This document shows positions 33,365 through 46,359 of a DNA stretch of 64,000 nt, piece by piece. The position numbers were made by a program, and so were the translations under genes. The stretch comes from Silene conica (taxonomy: Eukaryota; Streptophyta; Magnoliopsida; Caryophyllales; Caryophyllaceae): the NCBI GenBank assembly GCA_029255685.2, contig CM055313.2, forward strand, positions 47,200,079 to 47,264,078, given 5' to 3'. The notes under the pieces are model-generated. The model did not search any database. It was not told where the DNA came from and worked only from the letters and a program-made list of their open reading frames with translations. How positions within the stretch are numbered: the stretch's first letter is position 1; the number at the start of each line of letters is the position of its first letter.

Positions 33365-34916
33365 TGATACGTGTCTATTTTATGATGTTTTACATCTATT
33401 TTTACACGTATTTGGTCGCTCATTTACTATGTTTTAGCCTTTATTTCCCACAAATCGTGTACTTTCGTATTTTTATGCACTTTTGCAGATTTATGCGGAA
33501 AAGAGACGATTTAGCACCAAATCCGTATCCTCAAGTCTTTTGCTTAATTAAGGAATAAATGGAAAGTCAACTGGAGTGAAAGTCAAAGTGCCAAAAGTCA
33601 AAACAAGAAGAAAATAGAAGAAATTCTTCGGGAAGCGGTCGACCGACCGGCAATATAGGTCGACCGACTGACCCTGATCTTTATAAAAGTTCAAATCTGA
33701 AGAAAAGCCCAAGAATAAAAGAAGCCCAGAAAGAAGCGGTCGACCGACCCACATAGTAGGTCGACCGACCTGCGCAGAAGCCCAGAACTTATCTTTTTCG
33801 GAAATAAAGTAGAATTAGAGTCTTTAGGAAACTCTTACTTTTTCTACCTATAAAAACTAATCTTGTGATTAGGGTTAGATATCTTTTATCTGAGGAGTTA
33901 TCATCTTAGGAATCATCATCTTTTTTATCATCTTTTATTTTGTAATCTTTCAACAGTTCCCAAGCACTCAATAAAGTTTGTTTCTTCCTGCCTTAATTCC
34001 GATTGTGGTAATCACTCTTTTAATCTTGCTTTATTATCGTTCTTGTTTTTATTACAATTGTTTAAGTCAGAATCTCAAGCTTGTTTAGTTCTTGCATGTT
34101 TAGATTATTCAATATATTCACCATGTTTATTCCCAAATTTATAATCGTCTTAACAACCATGAGTAGCTAATCTTCATATGTTAGGATGTAGGGGATGAAT
34201 ATGCGTAAGTAAATAAAATTCGTAAGACCGACTTGTAGCAGGACCACGGTCGGCCAACTGGAATAGCTGGTCGGTCGACCGAGGCCGTGGTCGGCCGACT
34301 GGAGTAGCTGGTCGGTCGACCACTCGCGTATGTATTCTTATTTCGTCTTTTCTTGTCAATTATAATATCCTGCAATGAGACCATAAGGAGACTTGTAGGA
34401 TGTTAGTAATGACCTACCCAAGATTGAAAGATACGGGAAGGGCATTGGTTTACACCTTAAGACGGATAGGTTACTCAAGGCTGAAAGGTATGTGACCTGG
34501 GATTTAGGAATCAACCTTATTGTTGACACCCAATAATTGTGAGACCTAGGAACTAATAGCATAGGCCGAAAGGAGCTATTAGGTAGCATAGACTTAAAAA
34601 GATATGTTACGCCCCCTTACGCGACTGCAATACATGTTGACCTTAGGATTTATTTTACCTTAGCTATTTATTACCCAAACATCCTAGCATCCCTTTTATT
34701 ATATTTTTAATCTCATCTTTATTTTCTTATTTTATTTTAATCTTTGCCTTAGACTTAGTAATCAACCAATTCAAACCCCAAAATTGTTACTTTAAACATT
34801 CACATCAAACAATAAACATTCCCCACCTCCTTGTGGTTCGACCCTGACTTTCACTATCTATTGTTAAAGTTAGGAATTATAAATTTTATCTTTGGTACCC
34901 TCAACGACGGGCATCA
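33365..34916 (+). repeat. D 5' LTR
   Basis: TGATACGTGTCTATTTTATG at the start, CAACGACGGGCATCA at the end. Holds GGTCGACC palindrome pairs at 33637-33672 and 33739-33770 and a ~41-bp direct repeat with GGTCGGCC/GGTCGGTCGACC at 34240-34322. Confidence 0.92.
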
Positions 34917-34921
34917 AATTT

Positions 34922-34939
34922 TGGCGCCGTTGCCGGGGA
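34922..34939 (+). promoter_or_regulatory. D primer-binding site
   Basis: TGGCGCCGTTGCCGGGGA, five bases after the LTR; the site typical of Athila/Tat-group elements, usually described as pairing with tRNA-Asp. Confidence 0.85.
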
Positions 34940-35040
34940 GGTGACGCCAGTGTTTATTGTTTTTTGTTTTTGTTTCTCTTTGTTTAAGGAACTTTTTGTT
35001 CCTTAAACCTTCTTACCCTTTTTCTTGTAGTTTCCATCTT

Positions 35041-38000
35041 ATGCGCAGGTCAGTTCAAGGAGAACTCCTACCACTTGACCTCGAAATTGAGAGGACTCTT
35101 AGAGAAAGAAGAAAACAACTTCTAGCAAATCAGGAAGGAGGTTCACCATCTTCCTTATTTCAAGAAGACTTATTCGAACAACCATCATTACCATCTGCAC
35201 CAAAAACACCACCTTCACAACCAAATTCACCCATCAATCCGCTTTCACCAAAAACACCACCTTTTACCTACTTTCCAGTTTTTCCTAAAGAAGAAGAAGA
35301 TATGGCAGAAGAAGCTACTATTGCCAGTCACTCCATGCCTCAGGCAAAGGACCTATACAAAGGGTTCACTTTACCTGCAGGTACTGGGAAGCCATTCGAG
35401 TCCAAGCCCGCCTACATAACTATGGTTGAAAGAAACCAATTTGGAGGCTCGGCCAATGAGGATGCTGCTAAGCATATTGAAATCTTCACAGATAACATAT
35501 GCTCTATAGCACCCCCAGAAGGAGTGACGCAGGACCAGATTAAACAGACCATGTTCATCTTCTCCCTTAGGGACTCTGCGAGAGAGTGGTACAGAGATCT
35601 AGACCGCACTGCTGCGGGAGTCACAGATTGGAACACCTTAGCCTTAGCATTCTACAGGAAATACTATTCTGCATCAAAGACTAATGCTTTAAGGGCGCAG
35701 ATTACCAATTTCAAGCAAGGTCCCAATGAAGACTTTAGCGAGGCGTGGGACAGGTTCAAGAGACTTGTTCGATCCATACCACAGCACGGATTCGAACAAT
35801 GGTTTCTTTGCAACCAGTTCTACAATGGCCTCTACGATGACAACAGGGCCTATTTAGATGCTGCAGCTAATGGGAGATTCCAAGATAATTCAGGAGAGAC
35901 TAAGGGTCTCAAGTTGATAGAAGATGTTGTTGTGCACCGCGCTGAGCATGGCACTTCCAGAGGAAATCAGAGGAAATCCGAATACAACCTATCAGCTATT
36001 GAGGCCTTGACAGCTAAGTTAGAAAAATTTGAGGATGCAGGAAAGCTCGATCTAGGGAGTGGAAGCAAGGGAGGAATATACCAAGTAAACGCCGTTCAGG
36101 ACGGACCCTTTGCTTGTGAAAGGTGTGGTGGAGAAGGGCATGTGTCAAAATTCTGTACTTCATCTATTGAAACATGTGCCGCTTTTCAACACTATCGTGG
36201 GAACAACTTCTATGACCCGAATAATAATAATGTCCATCCCAACTTAAGGTGGACAAGCCAGAATGTTCAAAACCCACAACACATGCAACCTCAGCAAAAT
36301 TCCACATATATACCCCCACATAAACAAAATTTTCAAAGACCACCTTTCTGTTGGGAAATGTGTCCTCAACAATAAGTGCGATCACGTAATTAAATCTCAT
36401 AACAAGAATGCGCAAGGGATGATACGAATTATTAGTCAACTGACCAACATTAATCAGTAATGATTGGCTAGCTAGAGTTTGACATTACTGTCGTATGACG
36501 GTGGTGGTCAGTTGATCCCTTTAGGTCACACCTTTAGGACAATTCCCTTAAATGATAAAATGATCAAATGTATATTGATACGATTTGATCATATTCCTTA
36601 AACTCGAATGTCGAGAAATTAGAGGTTAGATCTTAATGTAAGATTTATGTTTAAAATTGAAACGTGTCAATTGTTAAACATTAAACGATATTTTATTATA
36701 TCGTTATTAGAATGAATTGGGATGAAATTAATACAAAGGTTGTAAATCGTATTGACGATAAATGATCATTTTACACTAGTAATTTTGAATTACTTATTAA
36801 TTAAACAAATATGATTTATTTAATTATGTATAATATTTATGGGATAAATATTTACATGTTTCAAATGTACTAAAGTATTTTATATATTAATGACATGTAA
36901 GATGTCACACTTTATACAATTGTACATTTGACAAATTGTAAAATGAAGTCCATTTTATGGACTATGTGTCACGGCTAAAAGGAGAAGGTGGCATGGGTGT
37001 TTAGTGTATTAAACACTTCATAATCATATGTTAGACATATGCCTTGAGATTACTAACCTAGTAACCACCCTAGTGTCTTGAGAACACAACATGTTCCCTC
37101 TTTGACACTCCCTAAGCCGGCTACCCCCTTCCCAAGTGAGCATGCTTAAGTTAGTTTATATGATAATTAAGAAGCATGCTCATTATATATATATTAGGAT
37201 ATATCATATTCATTCTTCTTCTTCCTTTTCTTCTTACCCTAGCCGAAATCCTACACTAGTAAGAAGAGATTACTTAACCTCTATTAGTTATTATAAGATA
37301 ATAAAATTTATACTAAAAGTAGTATTCATATACATTTCTAATAAGAGTGATTAGAAATAGTTTAAAGAAGAAAACCGATTCCTAGTCTTGCATACAAAGT
37401 TTCGGTTCATTGGGGCTTGTCTTGGTGCATCCGGAGGAGGTATTCTATATTGGGTACTCGGAGGATCATCCTTGCAATATTTGGACCGAGTGTAAGAACA
37501 CGGTTTACTCCTTATTTCCGCATCTAGTAGCATGCATAAGATCATAATAAACAAGTTTATTATTTTGTTAATTAAAAGTTAATTAAAAGGTTTTGTTTGT
37601 ATGACTAAATTAGTTCATTTACAACTAGTTAAACCTAACAATTGGTATCAGAGCAAAATGGTTGTTTGCATGCTTTCCGTTTCGTTTTTACGGAGTTATT
37701 AGAATAACAAAATAAAACTTGATAATTTTCGTTTAAATATATGATATGCACGAAAATAATTTAGCATGATACCTACTGTTTTCTAATATGATTTAGAATA
37801 TTTGGAATATATTTTGCATGAATATTGATCATTGGTATTTTTATTTCGGTTTTTAATACGTTTTAATGGTTAAAAATGATTAATTTTGGGAAAAATAGTT
37901 AAAATAAGCTTCTGGCCGAGATTTTTCAGTATGATATCACATGTATTTTCTATAATATGAATATGATTTTTCGTAAATTATGGGCTTATAAATCGTGTGA

Positions 38001-41000
38001 TATGAATTTTAAGTGTTAAAATGCAAAAAGATGAGTAAAAATGGGTTAAAATAGTTATATTATGAATTTGACTATAAAAAATTTATGAGGATGTCACATG
38101 CAATATTTAAATTTAATGTTGAATTTTCAGAAATTTATCTCGATATATTGCAATATTATAGATTTTTAGTGTAAAAATCGGGTAATTAGTGACATAATTT
38201 CGACTTTAATAGTTTAAGTTGGAATTTGGCCATAAAAATTTAACACGATGTCATATATATTATTTCCAGCATGTATAAAATTTTCGAGAATTTTATCTTA
38301 TTTTATGCTTGAGAAATAATTTTAAATGTTAAAATCGTATGATATATGACGTAAATCGTTAAAATTTGCAAATGTTGTTAATAATGGCCGAAAATGTAAC
38401 CCATTTTAGTCATATGTGATATGTTCATCATGAAAATATTCTTGGGTGCCTAAAGTTTCAGATTTGATTTGTATTGATTTAATTTTGTTTTGTTAAAAGT
38501 AGCATTTAAAATTAATTAAAAAGAGGCATGCTTTAAAATTTCGGCTATGGGGCAATGTGCCATTTAATTTTCTGTCCATCTTGTGTTCTTAAAAAGGTTT
38601 TGGAAGGTATAAAAATATTATTAGTATTTAATTTGCATTTATGAAGTTAATTATTGAATTTTCCGACTTAAATTGCTCGTTTTACGTGTTATTTTCGAAA
38701 TAATAATAAAACCGTATAAAATACTAATAATTTAACTTTCTGAAAATTTTAAGAACATTCTGGATTTTTCAAAATTTGAATTTTGAATTTTCGAAATTTT
38801 AATGTCTCTTTTGAATTTTATATTGTTTTTCCCGAAAAACCGAGTAATACCGATCAATATTAAAATATATTAAGTTAATTCATGTTCAAAGTTTGAGTAA
38901 GACTAAATTTTGAATCCTATGCGAGTTAGGATGATTAACTTAAGGATGAAAACCGTTTCATTTAATGCATAGTGTTGTTAAACGTTAAAACACGCAATTC
39001 CATAAAAACCGAGGTTTACGATAACTATTTAAATAAGTGTTTTAAATAGGACGATTTGGCTTAGGATTTGCATGTTAATTCATATTTATATAAGCATTGC
39101 ATATTTTATATTATGAATGTCATGATTTATTTTTACGTAATTTTGGGAATTATGTAATTTACTTAGTATGGCCTAGTTTTTTAATCGGTATTTCCGTAAT
39201 GTAAGGGGTTACCGATTCGGTTGTAATTTTGTGATCTCGCATCACCCAATTGTAATTTATTTCTATTTTATAATGTATAAAGTAGACTAGAAAAGTTGTA
39301 ATATTTGTAAAATCCGGAGTTCCTTGAAGACGGTGCCATTCGGAAAGGAGTTCTGATCAAGACGGTGTTTACCTCGAAGTGCGTGCCGCGTGAAGTTCAA
39401 GGGACCAAAGGAGTTGGTTTCCGAATTTGTACTTTGTTATTTCTTTTCTAGGAAAGGCCATACTAGGGTTTATTTATGCTTTTATTTTTGCTTTTTATAT
39501 GTTTGCATGCATAGCCAAATCGTCATACATCGTATCATGCATGTTTCGACCTAGTCGACCTAGTCTTTTATTTTATCGATAATTCACCGACTTAGTTCAC
39601 TTATACGGAGATAGATAATAATTTGACTAGATCTCTTACATATAAACATTGAGACTTAGCCTTACCAAAAAGTACGGACCCATGAATCCCTTCTTCACAA
39701 GGACGTAGGCTCGGCTACACCGGGGTACTAAAATTGTCACGTTGGGTAAGTGGGGTAATAAGATTACACCTTGAAATTTGGTTGATCTCAACGAAAGTAT
39801 TCGTAACCGTAGTTGCAATAAGTTCGGGCTAAAGATAATTTTAAGAAAATTGTCGACCGAGAGTTCTAAGAGTAGAACCGATTAAAGAGTTAATCCACCA
39901 AATTATACCAATACGGGTTGAATCGGCTACACCGTGCCCGGATTAGTATGGGTTTGGGTCTCGGGATTGTTTACTTAATTGGGTAAGAGATCATTAAGTA
40001 AATATATAACTAAACTTAAAGTTTTTAGTTTAAATTATGAATTTAAAATGATGTTGTTTTCCTTTTATTATTGTAGTTTAATTTTCAACATCGACTATGG
40101 CAACCAACGCTCCACCTCTCACTAACGTATCATGGCTTCGATCCTTTATGGATCGTTGCAAACTCGATAAGCATGGTTCCAATTTTAAGGATTGGGATGC
40201 GCAATTGCTTTTGGCCGCTCAAGGTGACGATAAGAGTCGTTACCTATCCGAAGCCGCTCCGACCGCTCCGACCGCTCGTTCGTCGGTCCAAACTCGTGAG
40301 GCCTATGAAGCCTACATGAAAGAGTCCTCCGCTCTTAAAAATGTGCTCATCTTCTCCATGGAGCCGGATCTCCAAAGGAGTATGATCAAGTTGACCACAT
40401 CATATGAGATATACACCAAGCTTGCGACCATGTTTTCGCAAACTCCTAGGGTGATTCAATATGAGGCGGCTTCCGCCTTCTTTGACATAACCTTCAAGGA
40501 AGGGCAAAAGATAAGCCCTCATGTGCTCAAACTAGTTGAGCTCGCGGAGACTTTAAAAGCTCAAAATGTTGATGTTCCCGACTCTCTTATTATTGACCGA
40601 GTTCTTCACTCGCTCAATAAGGTTAAGGCATATAATCAATTCCGTGTGAATTTCAATATGCGAAACCAAGAGACCTCGTTAGACGAGTTGCATAAGATGC
40701 TAGTCCAAGCCGAGAGGGACATGGGACTTCATGAAAGTTCCACCAAGGATGTTTTGAACATCGAAAAGAAAGGGAAAACGAGCTTCAAGAGGAATGCCTC
40801 GAAAGGCAAGGGCAAGAAAACGTTCAAGCCCAAAGCGACCAAAGAAAAGACCTTTTCGAAAGGCGCTTCCACCTCGTCTTCAAAAGAGCAAGACAAGTGC
40901 CATTATTGCACGAGGATCGGACATTGGAAGAGAAATTGCCCCAAATACTTAAGCGATCTCAAAAATGGGAAGGCAACCGCCGTAGGTAATAATTCTCGCG

Positions 41001-44000
41001 TATAATTCATGTCGTTTATCAACTTATGTATAGTGATACAAATGTGTTGATATTTACCCTTTTTAATTGTTTTAAAGGGCCACCCCCGAATAATGATAAG
41101 GGCAAGGAGAAGGAAGCTTGAGGTTCCTTACTTGGATGGCTCCGGTAGCATCCAATTGATCGAAGACTTGAAGAGCTAGGCTCTAATTTTCATATCGTCT
41201 TCTTTCATATTTTGCATTTATTTATGGAACAATTTAATTATTCTTGTAAGACAAGGATTAAAATCCTAAAACAATGGTTGTATTTTGGGTATTAGTGACT
41301 TGGTTTTCAACCCGAGTCACTACTTTTGTTCTTAATCAATGTTTTGATTTCTCAAATAAATTGCATGCCTTGTTTAAACATGAATAATAGTGATTTAATC
41401 ACGCAATAAATATTGATACGATCAAGTATATGATAATCAAAGAGTTGATTAAAACGGAGAACTACACCCCATGAGATAGATTCAATCAAAATGAGACTAT
41501 ATCAGTTCATTATAAGATTTTCATTTTAAGTGAAAATGAGAATGTATTCATCACACCTATCAAACTTCAAATATTCAAATACATTGGTTAATCGAAATAA
41601 CTATCCTTAAACAAGTAAAGGTTATTGTTAGAAGGATAGAGTGGGAGAAAATGTTTCGCTTACAAACCAATGATAAAAGTAAAAGGAAGGATCTTAGAGA
41701 AGATTCTTACTTAGGTGTCTTAAGAAGAACCCTAAGTGTTTTGAAGAAACTACGGGAGGACACTCGAAGAAAGGTTCTTTGTGTTCATTGTTTCATAGAG
41801 AGGAAACAACGAGCCCTAAGTGATTTGAAGAAACTACGGGAGGACACTCGGAGAAAGGTTCTTTGTGTTCATTACTTCATAGAGAGGAAACTTGAAACCC
41901 CGTATGAAATCATCGGTAGGAAAACGGTTCCTATGTAGTTATAAAGAAATTATCATGTCATTTTCGTTTCGAAGGTAATGAATGATTGAATGGAAACAGA
42001 TCACTATAGGGATAGTGATAGTGATAATGATTCGAGTAATAGTTTAACATGCATGAAATGAAAGGTTCATTTAAGACATCGAGAGATATTGTTTTTAGTG
42101 GGAGCGATATTCAAAAGAATTTAGACCTACCATTTTGAGAGAATGGGTGATTCTTTAAGAGTAAAGAATAAGAGGTTCTAAATTCAGAGATATTGTTTTT
42201 AGTGGGAGCAATGTTCGATAAGAATTTAAACCTACCATTTAGAGAGAATGGGTGATTCTTTAAGAGTAAAGAATAAGAGGTTCTAAATTTAAATGAACAA
42301 TTGATTTATATCATGTGATGATAGAGTTTTAACGGGAAGGTTTATTATATGGATAATAAAAGGTCGCCCACTAGAAGTTAGAATGGTTGGATACTTTATT
42401 CATAACGATGAATGAAACCATTAATAAATAGCCAAGATGAGTGAAAATTATTAAAATGATGAAATCATATATAAACTACAATATAGATTTCAGTACATAA
42501 GTGACTATAGAGAGTGATTTTAATCCCTCCAGTATATCGATACGTCACAAGTTATAAGATAACAGTGGGAGCTTTCCTCCGGAAAGGAAACTCAAAATCT
42601 AGAAAGAGTTCTAGATATGTACTCAAATAGAATCATGTTATACGAGATAATATGAGAATAAAGGAGACCAAAAGTTGTAAGTTTTGCTATCATGAATAAA
42701 GGTTATTCGCATGAATAAAAGTTATTCGCAAAACGCTAATACAAATAGATGATTGTACATCAAATGCAATGTAATAGTATTGACTATTGTTGCATGACAA
42801 CATCATTTGAGTTATAAATAACTCGAAGTAAAAGATGCTTTGTCAGAATCCAAATGGGTTGTATGAGACAATATTGAACCCCATAAGTGAACTGGATTGA
42901 CTTAGTATAGCCCCTAGCCGCTTACATGAGGTGACGTCTCAAAGCGACTAGAGTGTGAGGCGATTGATGGCAAGTTCAAGTGCCATAGAGTCATATGTGA
43001 TGACTAGTCGATCACACAGGCAGACTGTAAGAGTTCTGGAAATTTTATAGCCGGGTCGTGGCGAGAGCTGCTATAGTATTCTTGTGAGTCAATTCTTTGA
43101 CTAAAGACTACTCTCCTAAGATGGTACAGTTTAGGCATAACTTTAATCCATTCTCTACGACTTTTCGTAACTGGAGTCAAATGGGATTGTTTTGGGTTGT
43201 GACTAACTGTGACTAGTTGAAGGAAGTAGTGCGATAGAAATTGTCCACCCCTTGTCAGGGTTGTTCAAATCTCAGGGCCACTCGAGGAGTAATTAACTGG
43301 AAATGCGTGGCCACGCTCGGAAGGTATCTATGGTAGATAATTCCGGTCAGACAGTTATTCTCCAGATCGAGGAAACCATTCATGATATGATCAAATGCAA
43401 GAACGACCAGAGAGAGACATCTTGCATTGAGTGGGAGATTGTAATAGGACAAGAGAATTGGTGACGCACACTTGTCGAGGACAAGTGGGAGATTGTTGGG
43501 AAATGTGTCCTCAACAATAAGTGCGATCACGTAATTAAATCTCATAACAAGAATGCGCAAGGGATGATACGAATTATTAGTCAACTGACCAACATTAATC
43601 AGTAATGATTGGCTAGCTAGAGTTTGACATTACTGTCGTATGACGGTGGTGGTCAGTTGATCCCTTTAGGTCACACCTTTAGGACAATTCCCTTAAATGA
43701 TAAAATGATCAAATGTATATTGATACGATTTGATCATATTCCTTAAACTCGAATGTCGAGAAATTAGAGGTTAGATCTTAATGTAAGATTTATGTTTAAA
43801 ATTGAAACGTGTCAATTGTTAAACATTAAACGATATTTTATTATATCGTTATTAGAATGAATTGGGATGAAATTAATACAAAGGTTGTAAATCGTATTGA
43901 CGATAAATGATCATTTTACACTAGTAATTTTGAATTACTTATTAATTAAACAAATATGATTTATTTAATTATGTATAATATTTATGGGATAAATATTTAC

Positions 44001-46359
44001 ATGTTTCAAATGTACTAAAGTATTTTATATATTAATGACATGTAAGATGTCACACTTTATACAATTGTACATTTGACAAATTGTAAAATGAAGTCCATTT
44101 TATGGACTATGTGTCACGGCTAAAAGGAGAAGGTGGCATGGGTGTTTAGTGTATTAAACACTTCATAATCATATGTTAGACATATGGCTTGAGATTACTA
44201 ACCTAGTAACCACCCTAGTGTCTTGAGAACACAACATGTTCCCTCTTTGACACTCCCTAAGCCGGCTACCCCCTTCCCAAGTGAGCATGCTTAAGTTAGT
44301 TTATATGATAATTAAGAAGCATGCTCATTATATATATATTAGGATATATCATATTCATTCTTCTTCTTCCTTTTCTTCTTACCCTAGCCGAAATCCTACA
44401 CTAGTAAGAAGAGATTACTTAACCTCTATTAGTTATTATAAGATAATAAAATTTATACTAAAAGTAGTATTCATATACATTTCTAATAAGAGTGATTAGA
44501 AATAGTTTAAGGAAGAAAACCGATTCCTAGTCTTGCATACAAAGTTTCGGTTCATTGGGGCTTGTCTTGGTGCATCCGGAGGAGGTATTCTATATTGGGT
44601 ACTCGGAGGATCATCCTTGCAATATTTGGACCGAGTGTAAGAACACGGTTTACTCCTTATTTCCGCATCTAGTAGCATGCATAAGATCATAATAAACAAG
44701 TTTATTATTTTGTTAATTAAAAGTTAATTAAAAGGTTTTGTTTGTATGACTAAATTAGTTCATTTACAACTAGTTAAACCTAACACTTTCAACCCTCAAC
44801 CACCTTCTAATCCACCACCCAACACAGATGCTCTTATCCAAAATCTTATCGGGTTGGTTCAGAAGGAGTCACAGGCTAGAGAGGCAGGGATGAAGTTGTT
44901 AGAGTCCCAGATTGCTCAAATTGCGAGCAAGAATGATACTATGGCTCCGGGTCAGCTTCCAACTAAACCGGACCAGAAAAAAGAGACTCTAAACATCATC
45001 TCTCTGCGAAGTGGAGCTAAAGTGGGGAGCGAGAAAGAAAAACAGGCGAGAAGCAGCGAAGGCGGTCGACCGACCGAAGATTCTGGTCGACCGACTACAG
45101 ATCAGGACCCGAAAGTTTTACCTGAACAGGAAACTGGTCGACCGACCGAAGAAACTGGTCGATCGACCACTGAAGCAGAACCCGAAGTTCCCTTTCGCCC
45201 AGATTTGCCGAATAACTTGCGGGATTTTCTTTTCCGGGGTGAAAAGACCCCAAGGTTTTTAAAAAGGGCTGCAAATACTGAATCCTCAGCTGCTCCTTTC
45301 CCAGAAAGACTCGTGCCTTCAAAGGATCAGGTATCTTTTGACAAATTTAAGGATGTGATTCGTTCATTAAATGTTCAAGTCCCGTTTTTAGAATTAGTTC
45401 AACAAGTTCCTTCCTATCTTAAATTTATGAGACAGCTTTTGTCAAGAAAGAGGTCTCTAGAAAAGGTTGAGTCGGTGGCTCTCACTGAAGAGTCATCTAG
45501 CTTTTTGTCTCATGTCATAGCCCCTCATAAATTGGAAGACCCTGGTAGTTTTTCTGTCCCCTGTAATATAGGAACCTTCCCAGTCAAGAAGGCTTTGTGC
45601 GACTTAGGTGCTAGTATAAGTGTCATGCCCCTAAGCGTTGCCTTAAAACTAGGAATGACCGAATTTTCAGTGACCAGCATGACAGTCCAGATGGCAGATC
45701 GCACATCTATGGAACCTATAGGGGTGTTAGAAAACATCCCTGTGCGTATTGACAGGTTCTTCTTCCCAGTTGACTTTGTAGTTTTGGACATCCCAGAGGA
45801 TGCCCACATACCTATAATTCTAGGAAGACCTTTCCTTCACACTGTAGGTGCCATTATAGATGTAGGCACTGGGACTCCAACCTTCAAAGTAGGCAAGCAT
45901 TCTATTATCTATGGCCTATCTTATAGGAAGAAGGATGCTATGACCCCCATCACATGTAATGCTATCACTTCTGAGAAGAAGTATGAGGTCATCACTACTT
46001 CTCCATCTTTTTTACCTGTTCCTGTATCTGTTTTTACACCTCCGCCCCAGATTGGGAGCAGTAGGGAGGACACTTCTATTATGACTATTGCAGGAACTGG
46101 TTTGGGGAAACCCAAAGTGAAGGAAGTCATCATCCAGAGAGGAGGAATGGGATGCCTAAGCTATGAAGAAGATGAGGATCCAGACGTCGTGGATCGGGAG
46201 GAGAAGAAGAAGAGGATGCAAGCTCAGGAGGAGAGACCGTCGCATATGCTTTGCGACGGCGTAAAGAAGATGTGTTTTGCGACTAAAGCAAAAACAGTGG
46301 AGACTACGGCATGTCGTCAGAAGCCGTGGTCGGATATTTTCCGCATCTTTAGCGGATAG
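35041..46359 (+). CDS. gag-pro: D Gag-protease, split by C2 insertion
   Basis: Two pieces, 35041-36348 and 44791-46359, are in frame with each other across the C2 insertion (and its duplicated CTTTC) and total 958 codons without a stop. An upstream in-frame start exists at 34957, but the conserved Athila beginning MRRSVQGEL starts at 35041. Retrotransposon Gag domain about residues 130-245 (REWYRDL, FYRKYY, FKQGPNEDFSEAWDRFK); zinc knuckle CERCGGEGHVSKFC near 36115-36156; Pro/Gln-rich hinge at the break; four GRPT/GRST repeats (45061-45171); protease with CDLGAS (Asp about residue 707, codon 45601) and IILGRPFL. RT does not follow. Before C2 arrived the frame was open and probably functional. 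Confidence 0.88.
36349..37640 (+). repeat. C2 5' LTR
   Basis: TGTTGGGAAATGTGTCCTC to AGTTAAACCTAACA, followed after two bases by the PBS. Contains the nested inverted repeat at 36436-36515. Confidence 0.95.
36436..36515 (+). other. Nested inverted repeat in C2 LTR
   Basis: TCAACTGACCA (36436-36446) pairs with TGGTCAGTTGA (36505-36515), 11 bp perfect; inside, CAGTAATG (36455-36462) pairs with CATTACTG (36483-36490), 8 bp perfect. Counterpart of 1166-1251 in Copia-1 with compensatory base changes. Second copy in the 3' LTR near 43581-43660. Confidence 0.82.
37643..37654 (+). promoter_or_regulatory. C2 primer-binding site
   Basis: TGGTATCAGAGC two bases after the LTR; initiator methionine tRNA type. 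Confidence 0.95.
37655..40096 (+). other. C2 leader, AT-rich, non-coding
   Basis: 2.4 kb without frames above 60 codons. Shares its order and much sequence with the C1 leader (60710-63136, reversed). The first 1.5 kb is very AT-rich; 39310-39480 is more GC-rich and parallels part of the Copia-1 leader. Confidence 0.7.
40097..41005 (+). CDS. gag: C2 Gag, intact
   Basis: 302 codons from ATG 40097 to TAA 41003. Copia Gag of the UBN2 type: SWLRSFMDRCKLDKHGSNFKDWD near the start, ALKNVLIFSMEPDLQ near residue 90, a Lys-rich region (225-262), then a CCHC zinc knuckle C268-x2-C271-x4-H276-x4-C281 close to the C terminus. Full length for a copia Gag, no interruption. It would form particles and package RNA; no protease follows in any frame. 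Confidence 0.93.
   Translation: MATNAPPLTNVSWLRSFMDRCKLDKHGSNFKDWDAQLLLAAQGDDKSRYLSEAAPTAPTARSSVQTREAYEAYMKESSALKNVLIFSMEPDLQRSMIKLTTSYEIYTKLATMFSQTPRVIQYEAASAFFDITFKEGQKISPHVLKLVELAETLKAQNVDVPDSLIIDRVLHSLNKVKAYNQFRVNFNMRNQETSLDELHKMLVQAERDMGLHESSTKDVLNIEKKGKTSFKRNASKGKGKKTFKPKATKEKTFSKGASTSSSKEQDKCHYCTRIGHWKRNCPKYLSDLKNGKATAVGNNSRV
41006..43480 (+). other. C2 3' region with tandem duplications
   Basis: 2.5 kb in the place of pol, no pol motif in any frame. Contains a duplicated ~72-bp segment (41741-41885; ACTACGGGAGGACACTCG in both copies) and a duplicated ~105-bp segment (42081-42290; GATATTGTTTTTAGTGGGAG in both). Near the end are blocks shared with Copia-1 3' UTR, including the fold at 43294-43357. 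Confidence 0.75.
43294..43357 (+). other. Candidate three-way RNA fold in C2 3' UTR
   Basis: Closing stem TAACTG (43294-43299) with CAGTTA (43352-43357); palindrome GCGTGGCCACGC (43305-43316); long hairpin CGGAA, TATCTA-tgg-TAGATA, TTCCG (43318-43345). Copia-1 has the same three-part plan with other bases (8428-8476); C1 has it at about 50382-50450 on the minus strand. Confidence 0.75.
43481..43493 (+). promoter_or_regulatory. C2 polypurine tract
   Basis: ACAAGTGGGAGAT directly before the 3' LTR; identical to the Copia-1 PPT. Confidence 0.88.
43494..44785 (+). repeat. C2 3' LTR
   Basis: Same length as the 5' LTR, two differences by eye, followed by TSD CTTTC. Confidence 0.95.

Larger units (their letters stand above)
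36349..44785 (+). mobile_element. C2, gag-only copia element, very young
   Basis: Two 1,292-bp LTRs that differ at only two positions by eye (C/G at 37043/44188 area, A/G at 37366/44511 area), TSD CTTTC (36344-36348 and 44786-44790). PBS, 2.4-kb leader, intact gag, 2.5-kb 3' region, PPT. No protease, integrase, RT or RNase H. Its recent movement means its enzymes came from a relative elsewhere. It disrupts the gag of D. Confidence 0.95.

Noticed and set aside
37136..37554. Small frames repeated at 44281-44699
   Set aside because: They lie in the two LTRs of C2 and repeat for that reason; no protein similarity.
41651..41938. 95-codon frame with a repeated LKKLREDTRRKVLCVH peptide in C2
   Set aside because: Created by a 72-bp tandem duplication; the C1 counterpart is not open and no family match is known to me.
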